Assembly: GCF_001426885.1 (NCBI RefSeq)
Contig: NZ_LMFP01000003.1
Span: 310,001 to 374,000 of the forward strand
Source: Pelomonas sp. Root1444
GTDB lineage: Bacteria > Pseudomonadota > Gammaproteobacteria > Burkholderiales > Burkholderiaceae_C
Reading direction: 5' to 3'
Length of the DNA stretch: 64,000 nucleotides
Below are positions 51,766 to 60,184 of the stretch, piece by piece. Both the position numbers and the translations under genes were made by a program. The notes under the pieces are model-generated. The model searched no databases and was not told the origin of the DNA. It saw only the letters and a program-made list of their open reading frames with translations. Every line of letters begins with the position of its first letter. Positions within the stretch are counted from its first letter, which is position 1.

Positions 51766-52471
51766 GCTGCACCATCCGCAGGGCAGGCGCTTCCGGCTGA
51801 GGCAGAAAACGCTGGTTGATCAGCGCGTTGATCTCCCTTTCAAGCGCCAAGCCGAGCGTCGCCAGGCAATGCTTGAAATAGTGGTGCATGCCCAAGGCCG
51901 GCAAGGCCACCGTCAAACCGGCGGCGGTGTTGACCAGCGCCTTCGAGATGCCGCCCGCCAGCAGCGCCGGGTTGCCCATGCCCTCGGCGTAGGCGATCAC
52001 ATGGAAGGCCTCGATCATGCCCACCACCGTACCGAGCAGGCCGACGATAGGCGCGACGGTGGCGACGATGGCCAGCGCATAGGCCTTCTGCTGGTGCTGG
52101 CGCAGTTCCATCGACGCCATGTCGCCCGCGGCGCTGCTGACGACCTCATAGGGCTGATGGCGGTGCGCCACTAGCCATGCGACCACGCGCGCCAGTGTGC
52201 TGCCGTCTTCAGCCAGCAGCTTGTCGATCTCCGCGAAGCGATGCGCCGTCCACAGTGGCTCGATGCGCGCCACCAAGCCGGACGGCACCACGGCACGGGC
52301 GCGCAGGTGCAGGAAGCGCTCGATGGTCACTGCGAGGAACAGGATGGACAGGCCGAGCGTGACCAGCACCGCAGCGCCGCCCTCGGCGAGCTGATCGACC
52401 AGGTTGATCTCGGCTGCCGAGGCGAGGCCGGGGAGGCTTGCCGCCAGAAGGGCGGCGGCGATGCGTTTCAT
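51755..52471 (-). CDS. exbB: ExbB/TolQ family motor protein with N-terminal signal sequence
   Basis: 238 residues. It starts with a cleavable-looking signal (about 1-19, ending ASA), as in extended ExbB types, then three membrane helices: 'GGAAVLVTLGLSILFLAVTIERF' (about 32-52), 'ALAIVATVAPIVGLLGTVVGMIEAF' and 'TAAGLTVALPALGMHHYF'. The GLLGTV-x-GM motif is the family mark. With ExbD it uses the proton gradient to energise a partner. Starts at GTG 52522, ATG 52480 or ATG 52471 are all in frame; 52471 gives the best signal peptide, GTG 52522 would overlap the M16 stop (GTGA). Confidence 0.9.
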   Translation of the reverse strand: MKRIAAALLAASLPGLASAAEINLVDQLAEGGAAVLVTLGLSILFLAVTIERFLHLRARAVVPSGLVARIEPLWTAHRFAEIDKLLAEDGSTLARVVAWLVAHRHQPYEVVSSAAGDMASMELRQHQQKAYALAIVATVAPIVGLLGTVVGMIEAFHVIAYAEGMGNPALLAGGISKALVNTAAGLTVALPALGMHHYFKHCLATLGLALEREINALINQRFLPQPEAPALRMVQHAH

Positions 52472-52518
52472 GCGGGTCATCCTGCTGTGGGTCGATTGCG
52501 ACGATGCTTGGGCGGCAC

Positions 52519-55479
52519 TCACTTGGCCGGCGTGCCGGCTTGTCCACCGGCATCGGCGGCCCGTGCCACCACCTCGATGGGCTGGCGGCCGGCGATGCGG
52601 TCACGGAAGAAGGCCTGCACCTGCTCGGCCGTCACGGCCTCGAGGTTGGTCGTCTCGCCCTGCATCATGGCCTTCATGCGCGGCTCGATGAGTATGCGCT
52701 GCAGCCAATAGCCCCAGTGGCCGTTGTGCTCGGGCGCCTTGCGGCTTTGCTCGACCATGGGCTGCTTGGCGCGCTGCAGTTCGTCGGCGCTGACCGGCTC
52801 TGCGGCCAGGGCCTTGAGTTGAGCCTGCAGCACTTCGCGGAAGGCGTCGAACTTCGCCGGCGGCGTCTCGAGCTCGGCGCTGAAACGGCCTTGGCCGGCC
52901 ACGTCCAGGCTGCCGCCGCCGCTGGCGCGCGGCGAGTAGGTCATGCCCAGCTTCTCGCGCACGATGTCGACCAGCCGCGTCTGCAGCAGCGTCGCCGCCA
53001 CGCGACCTGTGTTGGACAGCGCCACGTCGGCCCACTGGTCGGGCATGGGCCAATGCCAGCCCAGCAGGGCCTGGTCGGCACGCCCCTTGTGCAGCGCGAC
53101 GTTCGGCGCACCGCCATCGGCCGGCGGCGTGGCCTTGAGCGGCACCGCAGGCAAGCGCGGGAGCGCCGGCCCTGCGCCGAAGGTGGCCTGCACGGCGGCG
53201 ATGGCCGCCTCCTCGCTCACGTCACCAATCACCACCACGTCGGCCGCGCCGGCGAATGCTGGGCGCAGGATGGCCGCGGCGTCGTCGGCCTTGGCCGCCA
53301 GCAGTTCGGCCGCCGTGGGAACGCCGCCCAGCCGCGGCTCGCCGTTGTTCATCACCTTGGACAGCTCGCGGCCATAGACGATGCCGGGGAGCGTCTCGAA
53401 CTGGTTGGCCATCATCGGCGCCACGCCGGCCAGCTTCTCGCCCATCTCGGGGCGGAAGCCGGGATCGCGCACGAAGGCAGCCAGCAGTTGCAGCTGGGGC
53501 TTGAGGTCGGCGGGCCGGGTGTCGCCCACCAGCAGGATGCGCCGGCTGTCCAGTTGCAGATTCAGGCCGGCCAGCACGCCGCTGGCCTGCTGCCACTGCG
53601 CCACCTCGCCCAGCGAGAGCTTGCCGGTGCCGCCCAGCGGGAACATGTTCAAGGTCCAGGTTGCCGACACCTGCTCGGGCTTGAGGCCGGCCATGCCCTG
53701 GCCCAGCAGGACCTGCACGATGACCTTGTCCTTCTCCTGCGCCGTGGGCTTGATGACCAGGCGCGTGCCGTTGGCGAAGGCCAGCGTGGTGCTGCCCAGC
53801 TCGGCATCGGTCGTCTTGCCGACGATGGCGCTGGGCGTGCCGAAGTCGGCGTAGGGCCAGGTCACCGCCGTGGGCGCGGCCTGGGCCTGCAAGGGCTTGG
53901 CCAGGCTTTGGGCCAGTTGGGCCGACAGCGCCGGCACACCGGCCGCGCCGGCCTTGGCGCTGCGGAAGATGAGCGGCTGGCCGCCGAAGTCACGGCGCAG
54001 CACGGCGGTCAGTTCCTCGGGCTTGACGGACGCCAGCATCGGTTCCCCCTCGGCCAAGCCTTGCTCGGCGCTCTGGTAGACGCCCCCGTAGTGGGCGTTC
54101 ATGACCAGCATGTCGGCGATGGCCGCGCTCTGGCGCGTGGGGGCCTGGGCCACCATGGCCTGCATGGAGCTGCGGATCAGCGGCAGCAGGCGCGCCAGGT
54201 CGGCCGGCTGCACGCCCTGAGCCTGCAGCTGGCGCAGCTCGGTGGTGGCCGCGTCCAGCGCCTCGGCCCATTTCTCGGGCGGCGCCATCACGTTGAGCTG
54301 GGCCTGGCCCGTCACGTTGTAGAGGCGCGGCAGCCTCATGCCGAAGGCGCCGAGGAAGGGGCTGCCCGGCTTGAGGGCCCGATCCGCCAGGCGCAGGTTG
54401 AGCACGCCGGCCGCCAGTTGCTGCACCAGCACGTCGCGACCGACGGCCAGGGTCGGCGGGCGCATGTCGGGCGGCGTCGGCCAGGTCAACGAGAGCTTGT
54501 CCGGCGCGCCATCGGCGATGAACTCGGCCGCGGCCGCCGTCGGCTTGGGGGCGCCCAGGTCCAGCGCATCCCGCTTGCCCGCCGGCTTCCAGTCGGCGAA
54601 GCGCTCGCGGATCTGCTTCTCCACCGCGTCGACGTCGATGTTGCCGACGACGATCAGCGTGGCGTTGTCGGGCCGGTAGTTGGCCTGGTAGTAGCGGCGC
54701 AGCTTCTCGGCCGTGGCGGCCTGGACGGTGTCGATGCGGCCGATGGGCAGGCGCCGGGCCACGCGGGTGCCGGCCAGCGTCAGCGCCTGCTCGGCGATGA
54801 AGGCACGCATGCCGGGCACGTCGCGGGTGCGCTCCTCGGACAGCACGACGCCCTTCTCCTGCTCGATCAGCTCGGCGTCCAGCTTCAGGTGCTCGCCGAT
54901 CTCGCGGAACAGCATCAGGCCGGTGTCCAGCGCCGCGGCGTCGGCCTTGGGGAAATTGAAGTGGTAGACGGTCTGGTCGAAATCGGTGAAGGCGTTGGTG
55001 TCCGCACCGAAGCTCAGGCCCAGGCGCTGCAGCATGTGCACGACCTCGCCGTCGGCCACCTTGGCGCTGCCGCGAAAGGCCATGTGCTCCAGGAAGTGGG
55101 CCAGGCCCTGCTCCCCGTCGCGCTCCTGCAGTGAGCCCGCGCCGATGCGCATGCGCATCGCGACCCCGTCCTTGGGCGTTTCGTTGTGCTGCAGCGCGTA
55201 GCGCAGGCCGTTGGGCAGGCGGCCGAAGCGCACGGCGGGGTCGGGTGCGCGCTGGACCAGTTCATGGCCCCAGGCGGGCGATGCGGCGGCGGCGGCCGGC
55301 GTTTCGGCGCGGGCAGGCGGCGTCAGGGCCAGGCCGCCGCCCAGCACGAGAGCAACCGCCAGCGGTGGCGCGCAGGGCGGACGGGGCGTGCGACGAAAGT
55401 CGCTGAAAAGGCAGAGCGAGGGGCATGCGCAAGGGTCAAAGAGCCGGGGTTGCGGGCCATCGGAGAGCCGCGCGGTCAC
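52519..55479 (-). CDS. M16 family zinc peptidase, exported
   Basis: Up to 986 residues. The zinc motif H-x2-E-H is HFLEH (128-132; His128, Glu131, His132) in 'GLAHFLEHMAFRGS', with two M16 halves as in pitrilysin or PqqL/insulysin-like peptidases. A signal-like segment ('PPLAVALVLGGGLALTPPARA', about 38-58) follows an unusually long n-region. The only in-frame start before it is a GTG at 55479 because a TGA lies nine codons upstream; no clear ribosome site is seen. First gene of the ExbB-ExbD-TonB-like set. PqqL in E. coli is a periplasmic M16 peptidase working with TonB-type uptake, which makes the linkage meaningful (known for that family). Confidence 0.92.
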   Translation of the reverse strand: MTARLSDGPQPRLFDPCACPSLCLFSDFRRTPRPPCAPPLAVALVLGGGLALTPPARAETPAAAAASPAWGHELVQRAPDPAVRFGRLPNGLRYALQHNETPKDGVAMRMRIGAGSLQERDGEQGLAHFLEHMAFRGSAKVADGEVVHMLQRLGLSFGADTNAFTDFDQTVYHFNFPKADAAALDTGLMLFREIGEHLKLDAELIEQEKGVVLSEERTRDVPGMRAFIAEQALTLAGTRVARRLPIGRIDTVQAATAEKLRRYYQANYRPDNATLIVVGNIDVDAVEKQIRERFADWKPAGKRDALDLGAPKPTAAAAEFIADGAPDKLSLTWPTPPDMRPPTLAVGRDVLVQQLAAGVLNLRLADRALKPGSPFLGAFGMRLPRLYNVTGQAQLNVMAPPEKWAEALDAATTELRQLQAQGVQPADLARLLPLIRSSMQAMVAQAPTRQSAAIADMLVMNAHYGGVYQSAEQGLAEGEPMLASVKPEELTAVLRRDFGGQPLIFRSAKAGAAGVPALSAQLAQSLAKPLQAQAAPTAVTWPYADFGTPSAIVGKTTDAELGSTTLAFANGTRLVIKPTAQEKDKVIVQVLLGQGMAGLKPEQVSATWTLNMFPLGGTGKLSLGEVAQWQQASGVLAGLNLQLDSRRILLVGDTRPADLKPQLQLLAAFVRDPGFRPEMGEKLAGVAPMMANQFETLPGIVYGRELSKVMNNGEPRLGGVPTAAELLAAKADDAAAILRPAFAGAADVVVIGDVSEEAAIAAVQATFGAGPALPRLPAVPLKATPPADGGAPNVALHKGRADQALLGWHWPMPDQWADVALSNTGRVAATLLQTRLVDIVREKLGMTYSPRASGGGSLDVAGQGRFSAELETPPAKFDAFREVLQAQLKALAAEPVSADELQRAKQPMVEQSRKAPEHNGHWGYWLQRILIEPRMKAMMQGETTNLEAVTAEQVQAFFRDRIAGRQPIEVVARAADAGGQAGTPAK

Positions 55480-55599
55480 CCAGCGAAAGGTGGTGGGTCA
55501 CCAGCGCCGTTGCCGGGACCACGAATGAAGAGAGCGGCCCGTCGTCTGCGGGCTTGGCGGCATGGCGCGTCGCGATTGTTCCGGCCCAGCCCTCTTTTT

Positions 55600-55612
55600 T
55601 TGGTAAGACCAA
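55600..55612. promoter_or_regulatory. FadR/PdhR/LldR-type GntR operator, site 1
   Basis: TTGGT-AAG-ACCAA, a perfect 5-bp inverted repeat matching the TGGT-N3-ACCA consensus of FadR-subfamily GntR regulators (family knowledge). No GntR regulator gene is in the window. Confidence 0.6.
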
Positions 55613-55674
55613 TTATCAAAAGAAGCCCCAAATCTAGGGATAGGGAGGCACCCTTGGGGTAAATATTCCCGGAA

Positions 55675-55687
55675 TAGGTCAAACCAA
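55675..55687. promoter_or_regulatory. FadR/PdhR/LldR-type GntR operator, site 2
   Basis: TAGGT-CAA-ACCAA, one mismatch from a perfect repeat; 75 bases centre to centre from site 1, about seven helical turns, so a repression loop is possible. Confidence 0.5.
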
Positions 55688-55845
55688 TCACTTGAGGCCG
55701 GCGCCTGCGGATGCCGTCGCATCGCCGCGACAGCGGCTCAGCGCCCGCTCGTGCGCCACCGTTAGCATCGCGCCCGCCTTTGAAAGGCATACCGAGCGCG
55801 GGCCGATGGACCCGCGCCACAACGATGAAACGAGGGAGATTTCTC

Positions 55846-56394
55846 ATGATGAAGAAGCACGCAATCGTCCTGGCCGCGCTGATCGGCGCCGCCTCCGCCC
55901 AGGCGCAGGTCTATGGCACCGTCGCCGGCGGCGCGACGCACCTTGGCATGGACTGCACGGGCGCCACGTCCTGCGACACCAGCGGCACCGGCGTCAAGCT
56001 GGTCGGCGGCTACGAGTTCGGCAATGGCTTCAGCCTGGAAGCCGGCTACATCGGCTTCGGCAAGTTCCGCGCTGCGGACGGCACCGTGGGTCTGACCGTC
56101 AAGCCCACTGCCATCACGCTGGGCGGCGCATTCGCGCTGCCGCTGGGCAGCGACTGGGGCGTGAACGTGCGCCTGGGCGTCGCGCAGGTGAAGACCAAGG
56201 CGAGCGCCACCGTCGGCGCGCTGAGCGGCTCGGACTCCGAGAGCAAGGCCAAGGTCTATGCCGGCGTGGGCGTGACCTACGCGATCAGCAAGACCGTCAA
56301 GTTCGAGCTGGGCGTCGACTCGACCCAGGCCGAGTTCGCCGGTGAAAAGGGCACGCTGCGCCTGATCTCGCTGGGCGCGACCTTCGCCTTCTAA
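55846..56394 (+). CDS. Outer-membrane beta-barrel protein
   Basis: 182 residues: signal peptide 1-20 (MMKKHAIVLAALIGAASAQA), then alternating strands ending in aromatic residues and a C-terminal '-LRLISLGATFAF' with terminal Phe, the outer-membrane insertion signal. Segments 'GVKLVGGYEFGNGFSLEAGYIGFGKF' and 'VYAGVGVTYAISKTVKFELGVDST' are typical of small OmpA/OmpX-like eight-strand barrels. Two cysteines near 30-40 lie in an external loop. GAGGGAG ribosome site before ATG 55846. Confidence 0.88.
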   Translation: MMKKHAIVLAALIGAASAQAQVYGTVAGGATHLGMDCTGATSCDTSGTGVKLVGGYEFGNGFSLEAGYIGFGKFRAADGTVGLTVKPTAITLGGAFALPLGSDWGVNVRLGVAQVKTKASATVGALSGSDSESKAKVYAGVGVTYAISKTVKFELGVDSTQAEFAGEKGTLRLISLGATFAF

Positions 56395-56413
56395 TCGGCT
56401 TCGAGCCGCATCC

Positions 56414-56436
56414 AAGGGCCGCCGCGTGCGGCCCTT
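56414..56436 (+). terminator. Terminator-like hairpin after the barrel gene
   Basis: Perfect 9-bp stem AAGGGCCGC (56414-56422) / GCGGCCCTT (56428-56436), five-base loop, followed by GTCGTTCC. The T run is poor, so strength is uncertain. Confidence 0.6.
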
Positions 56437-56456
56437 GTCGTTCCTACACTGGCGCC

Positions 56457-57380
56457 ATGGACTACGCAGCACTGATCAAGGAAATGGGCCGTGGCGCCCG
56501 CGGCGCGCGCGACCTGCCGCGCGAGCAGGCGCAAGCCCTGTTCGGCGCCATGCTGGACGGCCAGGTGCCCGACATGGAGCTGGGCGCGATGCTGATCGCG
56601 CTGCGCGTGAAGGGCGAAAGCGCCGACGAGGTTGCCGGCTTCCTGGCCGCGATGGGCGCCCGCACGGCCGCCATGCAGGCCCCCGCAGGCCCGCGCACCG
56701 TGCTCCTGCCCAGCTTCAACGGCGCGCGCAAGCAAGCCAACCTGATGCCGCTGGTGGCGCTGCTGCTGGCCCGCGAGGGCGTGCCGGTGCTGGTCTTCGG
56801 CCGGCATGACTTCGACAGCCGGCACAGCCCTTTCGAGCTGCTCGACGCGCTGGGCCTGCCGCAGAGCGCCACGCTTGCCGACGCCGAACGGCGCCTGGCG
56901 GTTGAGCGGCTGGCCGTCCTGCCTTTGCAAACGCTGAACCCAGGCTTGAACAGTTTGATGGCCTTGCGCCCGCGCCTGGGCGTGCGCAACAGCTCGCACA
57001 GCCTGGCCAAGCTGCTCGACCCCTTCCCCGCCGGCCGCGCCGTGCGCGTCGTCGCCGTGACGCACCCGGAGTACCTGGACAGCATGGCGGCGGCCTTGCC
57101 CGGCCTGACGGCGGGCGGTGGCCGGGCATTGCTGATGCGCGCCAGCGAGGGTGAGGCCTACGCCCACCTGCGCCGCAAGGCCCATTTGATCGGCTTCCAG
57201 GACGGCGCGGCGGCACCGCTGCATGCGCCGGACACGACCGACCTGGACTGGCCGCTGTCGCCCGCCTGCGCGCCGGCGGAGAACGCGGCACTGATCCGCG
57301 CCATGCTGGCCGGCACTGAGACGGTGCCACCACGCGTTGCCGAGCAGGTCGCCGTGTTGAAGTTGCTCGCCACAAACTGA
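56457..57380 (+). CDS. ybiB: DNA-binding protein YbiB (TrpD2 family)
   Basis: 307 residues with the anthranilate phosphoribosyltransferase-like fold: 'LPREQAQALFGAMLDGQVPDMELGAMLIALRVKGES' N-terminal helices and 'LPSFNGARKQANLMPLVALLLAREGVPVLVFG' in place of the PRPP site. The TrpD2/YbiB family has lost the catalytic reaction and binds DNA instead (E. coli YbiB, LexA-regulated). 'VRNSSHSLAKLLDP' is the typical mid motif. It sits before the sulfate operon, separated by an 83-base promoter region. Confidence 0.92.
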   Translation: MDYAALIKEMGRGARGARDLPREQAQALFGAMLDGQVPDMELGAMLIALRVKGESADEVAGFLAAMGARTAAMQAPAGPRTVLLPSFNGARKQANLMPLVALLLAREGVPVLVFGRHDFDSRHSPFELLDALGLPQSATLADAERRLAVERLAVLPLQTLNPGLNSLMALRPRLGVRNSSHSLAKLLDPFPAGRAVRVVAVTHPEYLDSMAAALPGLTAGGGRALLMRASEGEAYAHLRRKAHLIGFQDGAAAPLHAPDTTDLDWPLSPACAPAENAALIRAMLAGTETVPPRVAEQVAVLKLLATN

Positions 57381-57395
57381 AGTTGCTTATTCAGC

Positions 57396-57423
57396 TTGGG
57401 CATATGGCCCCAAGAATTAAATA
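57396..57423 (+). promoter_or_regulatory. Promoter of the sulfate-assimilation operon
   Basis: TTGGGC (57396-57401), 16 bases, TAAATA (57418-57423). The surrounding 57385-57425 is clearly AT-richer. In related bacteria this operon is controlled by CysB-type LysR regulators; the TTATTC at 57387-57392 upstream may be part of such a site (inference). Confidence 0.55.
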
Positions 57424-57463
57424 GTTCTGCCGCGCTGCAACATTCCCTAGAGTCGCGCCCTCA

Positions 57464-58450
57464 ATGAAAGTCCGCGACCTCGACCTCAGCTACAGCCCCG
57501 TCAACGCCGAGCACGCCCAGCTCGGCCTGCCGCCCCTGGAAAACGCCGTCACGCATGCCGGCGACCCGGGCCACCCGGTGCTGCGCGTGGCGATGTGGTC
57601 CGTCGTCGGGCTGCTGATGGCCTTGTCCATCGCCCTGGCGTCGCGACTGTTCAGCCAGCCGGCCGGTCACACCAGCGGCTTCCAGCTGATCGGGGCCGCG
57701 GTGGCCAGCCACGAGTTCTGGGCCGCCGTGGTGGTCGGCCTGCTGGCGCAGACCGTGGACGGCGCCCTCGGCATGGCCTACGGCATCACCAGCACGTCCT
57801 TCCTGATGGCCACCGGCAGCAGCCCGGTGGTGGCGAGCGCCTCGGTGCACATCGCCGAGGTGTTCACCACCGGCGTCTCGGGCATCGCGCATCTCAAGCT
57901 CGGCAACGTCGACCGCAAGCTGTTCACACGGCTGCTGGTGCCCGGCATGCTGGGCGCCTGCACCGGCGCGTGGGTGCTGTCCAGCATCGACGGCAAAGCC
58001 ATCAAGCCCTTCATCTCCGCCTATCTTCTGTTGATGGGCCTGTACGTCATCAGCAAGATCTTCCGCAAGATCAAGCCGCGCGGTGGCGAGCCCCGTCATG
58101 TCGCCAAGCTGGGCCTGTTCGGCGGCTTCGTCGACGCCGTCGGCGGCGGTGGCTGGGGCCCGATCGTCACAACCACGCTGGTCGGGACCGGCAACGACCC
58201 GCGCACCACCATCGGCTCGGTCAATCTGGCCGAATTCTTCCTGACCTTCATCAGTGCCGGCGTGTTCGCGCTGCTGGTGGGCGATCAAAGCCCCTGGACC
58301 ACCGTCGCCGGCCTGGTGCTGGGCGGCCTGTTCGCTGCCCCGATCGCCGCGCTGCTGACCAAGCGCCTGCACACCAAGGCCCTGCTGGCATTGGTGGGAA
58401 CGACCATCGTCCTTGTCAGCGCCTTCAACATCTACCGTTCCCTGGCGTGA
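57464..58450 (+). CDS. TauE/SafE family sulfite (or sulfur-oxyanion) transporter
   Basis: 328 residues, about eight membrane helices after a soluble N-terminal tail of some 38 residues. The two family repeats are visible: 'GLLAQTVDGALGMAYGITSTSFLMATG' and 'GLFGGFVDAVGGGGWGPIVTTTLVG'. As first gene of the sulfate-reduction operon it may act in sulfate uptake or in sulfite export to avoid toxicity; direction of transport cannot be told from sequence. No ribosome site is obvious before ATG 57464. Confidence 0.92.
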   Translation: MKVRDLDLSYSPVNAEHAQLGLPPLENAVTHAGDPGHPVLRVAMWSVVGLLMALSIALASRLFSQPAGHTSGFQLIGAAVASHEFWAAVVVGLLAQTVDGALGMAYGITSTSFLMATGSSPVVASASVHIAEVFTTGVSGIAHLKLGNVDRKLFTRLLVPGMLGACTGAWVLSSIDGKAIKPFISAYLLLMGLYVISKIFRKIKPRGGEPRHVAKLGLFGGFVDAVGGGGWGPIVTTTLVGTGNDPRTTIGSVNLAEFFLTFISAGVFALLVGDQSPWTTVAGLVLGGLFAAPIAALLTKRLHTKALLALVGTTIVLVSAFNIYRSLA

Positions 58451-58462
58451 TCTCCTGAACCT

Positions 58463-60178
58463 ATGTATCAGTACACCGACTTCGACCGCCGCTTCGTCCA
58501 CGCCCGCGCTGCGCAGTACCGCGACCAGCTCGAACGCCACCTCGCCGGCACGCTCGGCACCGACGAGTTCCGCGCGCTGCGGCTGCAAAACGGCTGGTAC
58601 ATCCAGCGCCATGCGCCCATGCTGCGCGTGGCCGTGCCCTATGGCGAGCTGTCCACGCGCCAGCTGCGCCAGCTGGCCCGCATCGCCCGCGAGTACGACG
58701 TGGTGCAGGACGGCCCCTTCAAGGGCCAGGGCGGCTACGGCCACTTCACGACGCGCCAGAACCTGCAATACAACTGGATCCCGCTCGACCGGAGCGCCGA
58801 GGTGATGGAGCTGCTGGCCGAGGTCGACATGCACGGCATCCAGACCAGCGGCAACTGCATCCGCAACATCACCAGCGACGCCTTCGTGGGCATCGCGCCG
58901 GACGAGATCGTCGACGCCCGCCCCTACTGCGAGATCCTGCGCCAGTGGAGCACGCTGCACCCCGAGTTCGCCCACCTGCCGCGCAAGTTCAAGATCGCCG
59001 TCTCCGGCGCCGCCGAGGACCGCGCGGCCATCGGCTGGCATGACATCGGCCTGCAGCTGAAGAAGAACGCGGCCGGCGAGGTCGGCTTCCAGGTCTTCGT
59101 CGGCGGCGGCATGGGCCGCACGCCCATCCCGGGCGTGGAGATCAACGCCTTCGTGCCCTGGCAGCAGATCCTCGTCTACATCGAGGCCATCGTGCGCTGC
59201 TACAACCTGGCCGGCCGGCGCGACAACCTCTACAAGGCGCGCATCAAGATCCTCGTCAAGGCCGAAGGCCAAAAGTTCTTCGACGCCGTCAACGCCGAGT
59301 TCGCCCGCATCCTGGCCGACGACACCGGCGGCCACGAGCACATCATTCCGCAGGCCGAACTGGACCGCGTGGCTGCCTGCTTCGTGGACCCGGTCGCCGT
59401 CGTCCCGACGGCCGAGCCCACGCTCGACACCAGCGACCCCGCCTTCGCACGCTGGCTGCAGCGCAACGTGCACGGCCATCGCGTGGCTGGCTACCGCGCC
59501 GTCACGCTGAGCCTCAAGCGCGTCGGCATCCCACCGGGCGACACCTCGGCCGACGTGATGGACACCGCCGCCGCGCTGGCCGACCAGTTCAGCCACGGCG
59601 AGCTGCGCGTCACGCACCGCCAGAACCTCGTGCTGCCCTGGGTCAAGGCCGCGGACCTGCCCGAGCTGTTCCAGGCCGCGCGCGCCGCCGGCTTCGCGAC
59701 ACCCAACGCCGGCCTGCTGACCGACCAGATCGCCTGCCCCGGCGGCGACTACTGCGCGCTGGCCAACGCCCGCTCGCTGCCACTGGCCGCCGAGATCGCC
59801 GAGCGCTACCAGGACCAGGACGAGCTCGAAGACCTCGGTGAGATCGACCTGCACATCAGCGGCTGCATCAACAGCTGCGGCCACCACCACAGCGGCCACA
59901 TCGGCATCCTGGGCGTCGACAAGGACGGCACCGAGTGGTACCAGCTGACGCTGGGCGGCGGCGACGGCACCCAGCTGGCCGGCGGCACCGTGGCCGGCAA
60001 GGTCATCGGCCCGAGCTTCGCGGCCGATGAGATCGCCGACGCGATCGACGCCGTCATCGACACCTTCAAGCGCGAGCGCCTGGCCGGCGAGCACTTCATC
60101 GACGCGGTGAAGCGCCTGGGGCTCGATCCGTTCAAGACCGCCGCGAATGCCGTTCGCGTCTCGACCGCGAAGGCCTGA
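58463..60178 (+). CDS. cysI: Sulfite reductase hemoprotein (nitrite/sulfite reductase family)
   Basis: 571 residues with two ferredoxin-like/siroheme repeats. Siroheme-[4Fe-4S] cysteines: Cys425-x5-Cys431 ('ACPGGDYC') and Cys468-x3-Cys472 ('SGCINSCGH'). Siroheme-binding Arg/Lys residues in 'GGYGHFTTRQNLQYNW' and 'RVTHRQNLVLPWV'. It reduces sulfite to sulfide with six electrons. No CysJ flavoprotein gene is nearby, so electrons probably come from ferredoxin or another donor; the following DUF934 gene is a constant companion. Confidence 0.95.
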   Translation: MYQYTDFDRRFVHARAAQYRDQLERHLAGTLGTDEFRALRLQNGWYIQRHAPMLRVAVPYGELSTRQLRQLARIAREYDVVQDGPFKGQGGYGHFTTRQNLQYNWIPLDRSAEVMELLAEVDMHGIQTSGNCIRNITSDAFVGIAPDEIVDARPYCEILRQWSTLHPEFAHLPRKFKIAVSGAAEDRAAIGWHDIGLQLKKNAAGEVGFQVFVGGGMGRTPIPGVEINAFVPWQQILVYIEAIVRCYNLAGRRDNLYKARIKILVKAEGQKFFDAVNAEFARILADDTGGHEHIIPQAELDRVAACFVDPVAVVPTAEPTLDTSDPAFARWLQRNVHGHRVAGYRAVTLSLKRVGIPPGDTSADVMDTAAALADQFSHGELRVTHRQNLVLPWVKAADLPELFQAARAAGFATPNAGLLTDQIACPGGDYCALANARSLPLAAEIAERYQDQDELEDLGEIDLHISGCINSCGHHHSGHIGILGVDKDGTEWYQLTLGGGDGTQLAGGTVAGKVIGPSFAADEIADAIDAVIDTFKRERLAGEHFIDAVKRLGLDPFKTAANAVRVSTAKA

Positions 60179-60184
60179 TTCGAT

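Larger units (their letters stand above)
55480..55845. other. Regulatory intergenic region between M16 operon and outer-membrane barrel gene
   Basis: 366 bases between divergent genes without a credible coding frame. A pronounced AT-richer island (about 55590-55695), unlike the rest of the window, holds two TGGT-N3-ACCA type sites (listed separately), a T7 run and an inverted CCCCAA (55626-55631) / TTGGGG pair. Promoters for both sides probably lie here. Confidence 0.6.

Noticed and set aside
52438-55134. An 898-codon open frame opposite the M16 gene
   Set aside because: Antisense shadow, His/Gly/Gln-rich, no ribosome site.
55621-55665. Quinoprotein-dehydrogenase type LuxR box suggested by CTAGGG and GGGGTA pieces
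   Set aside because: Only loose resemblance; spacing and symmetry do not hold, and no alcohol-dehydrogenase genes are near.
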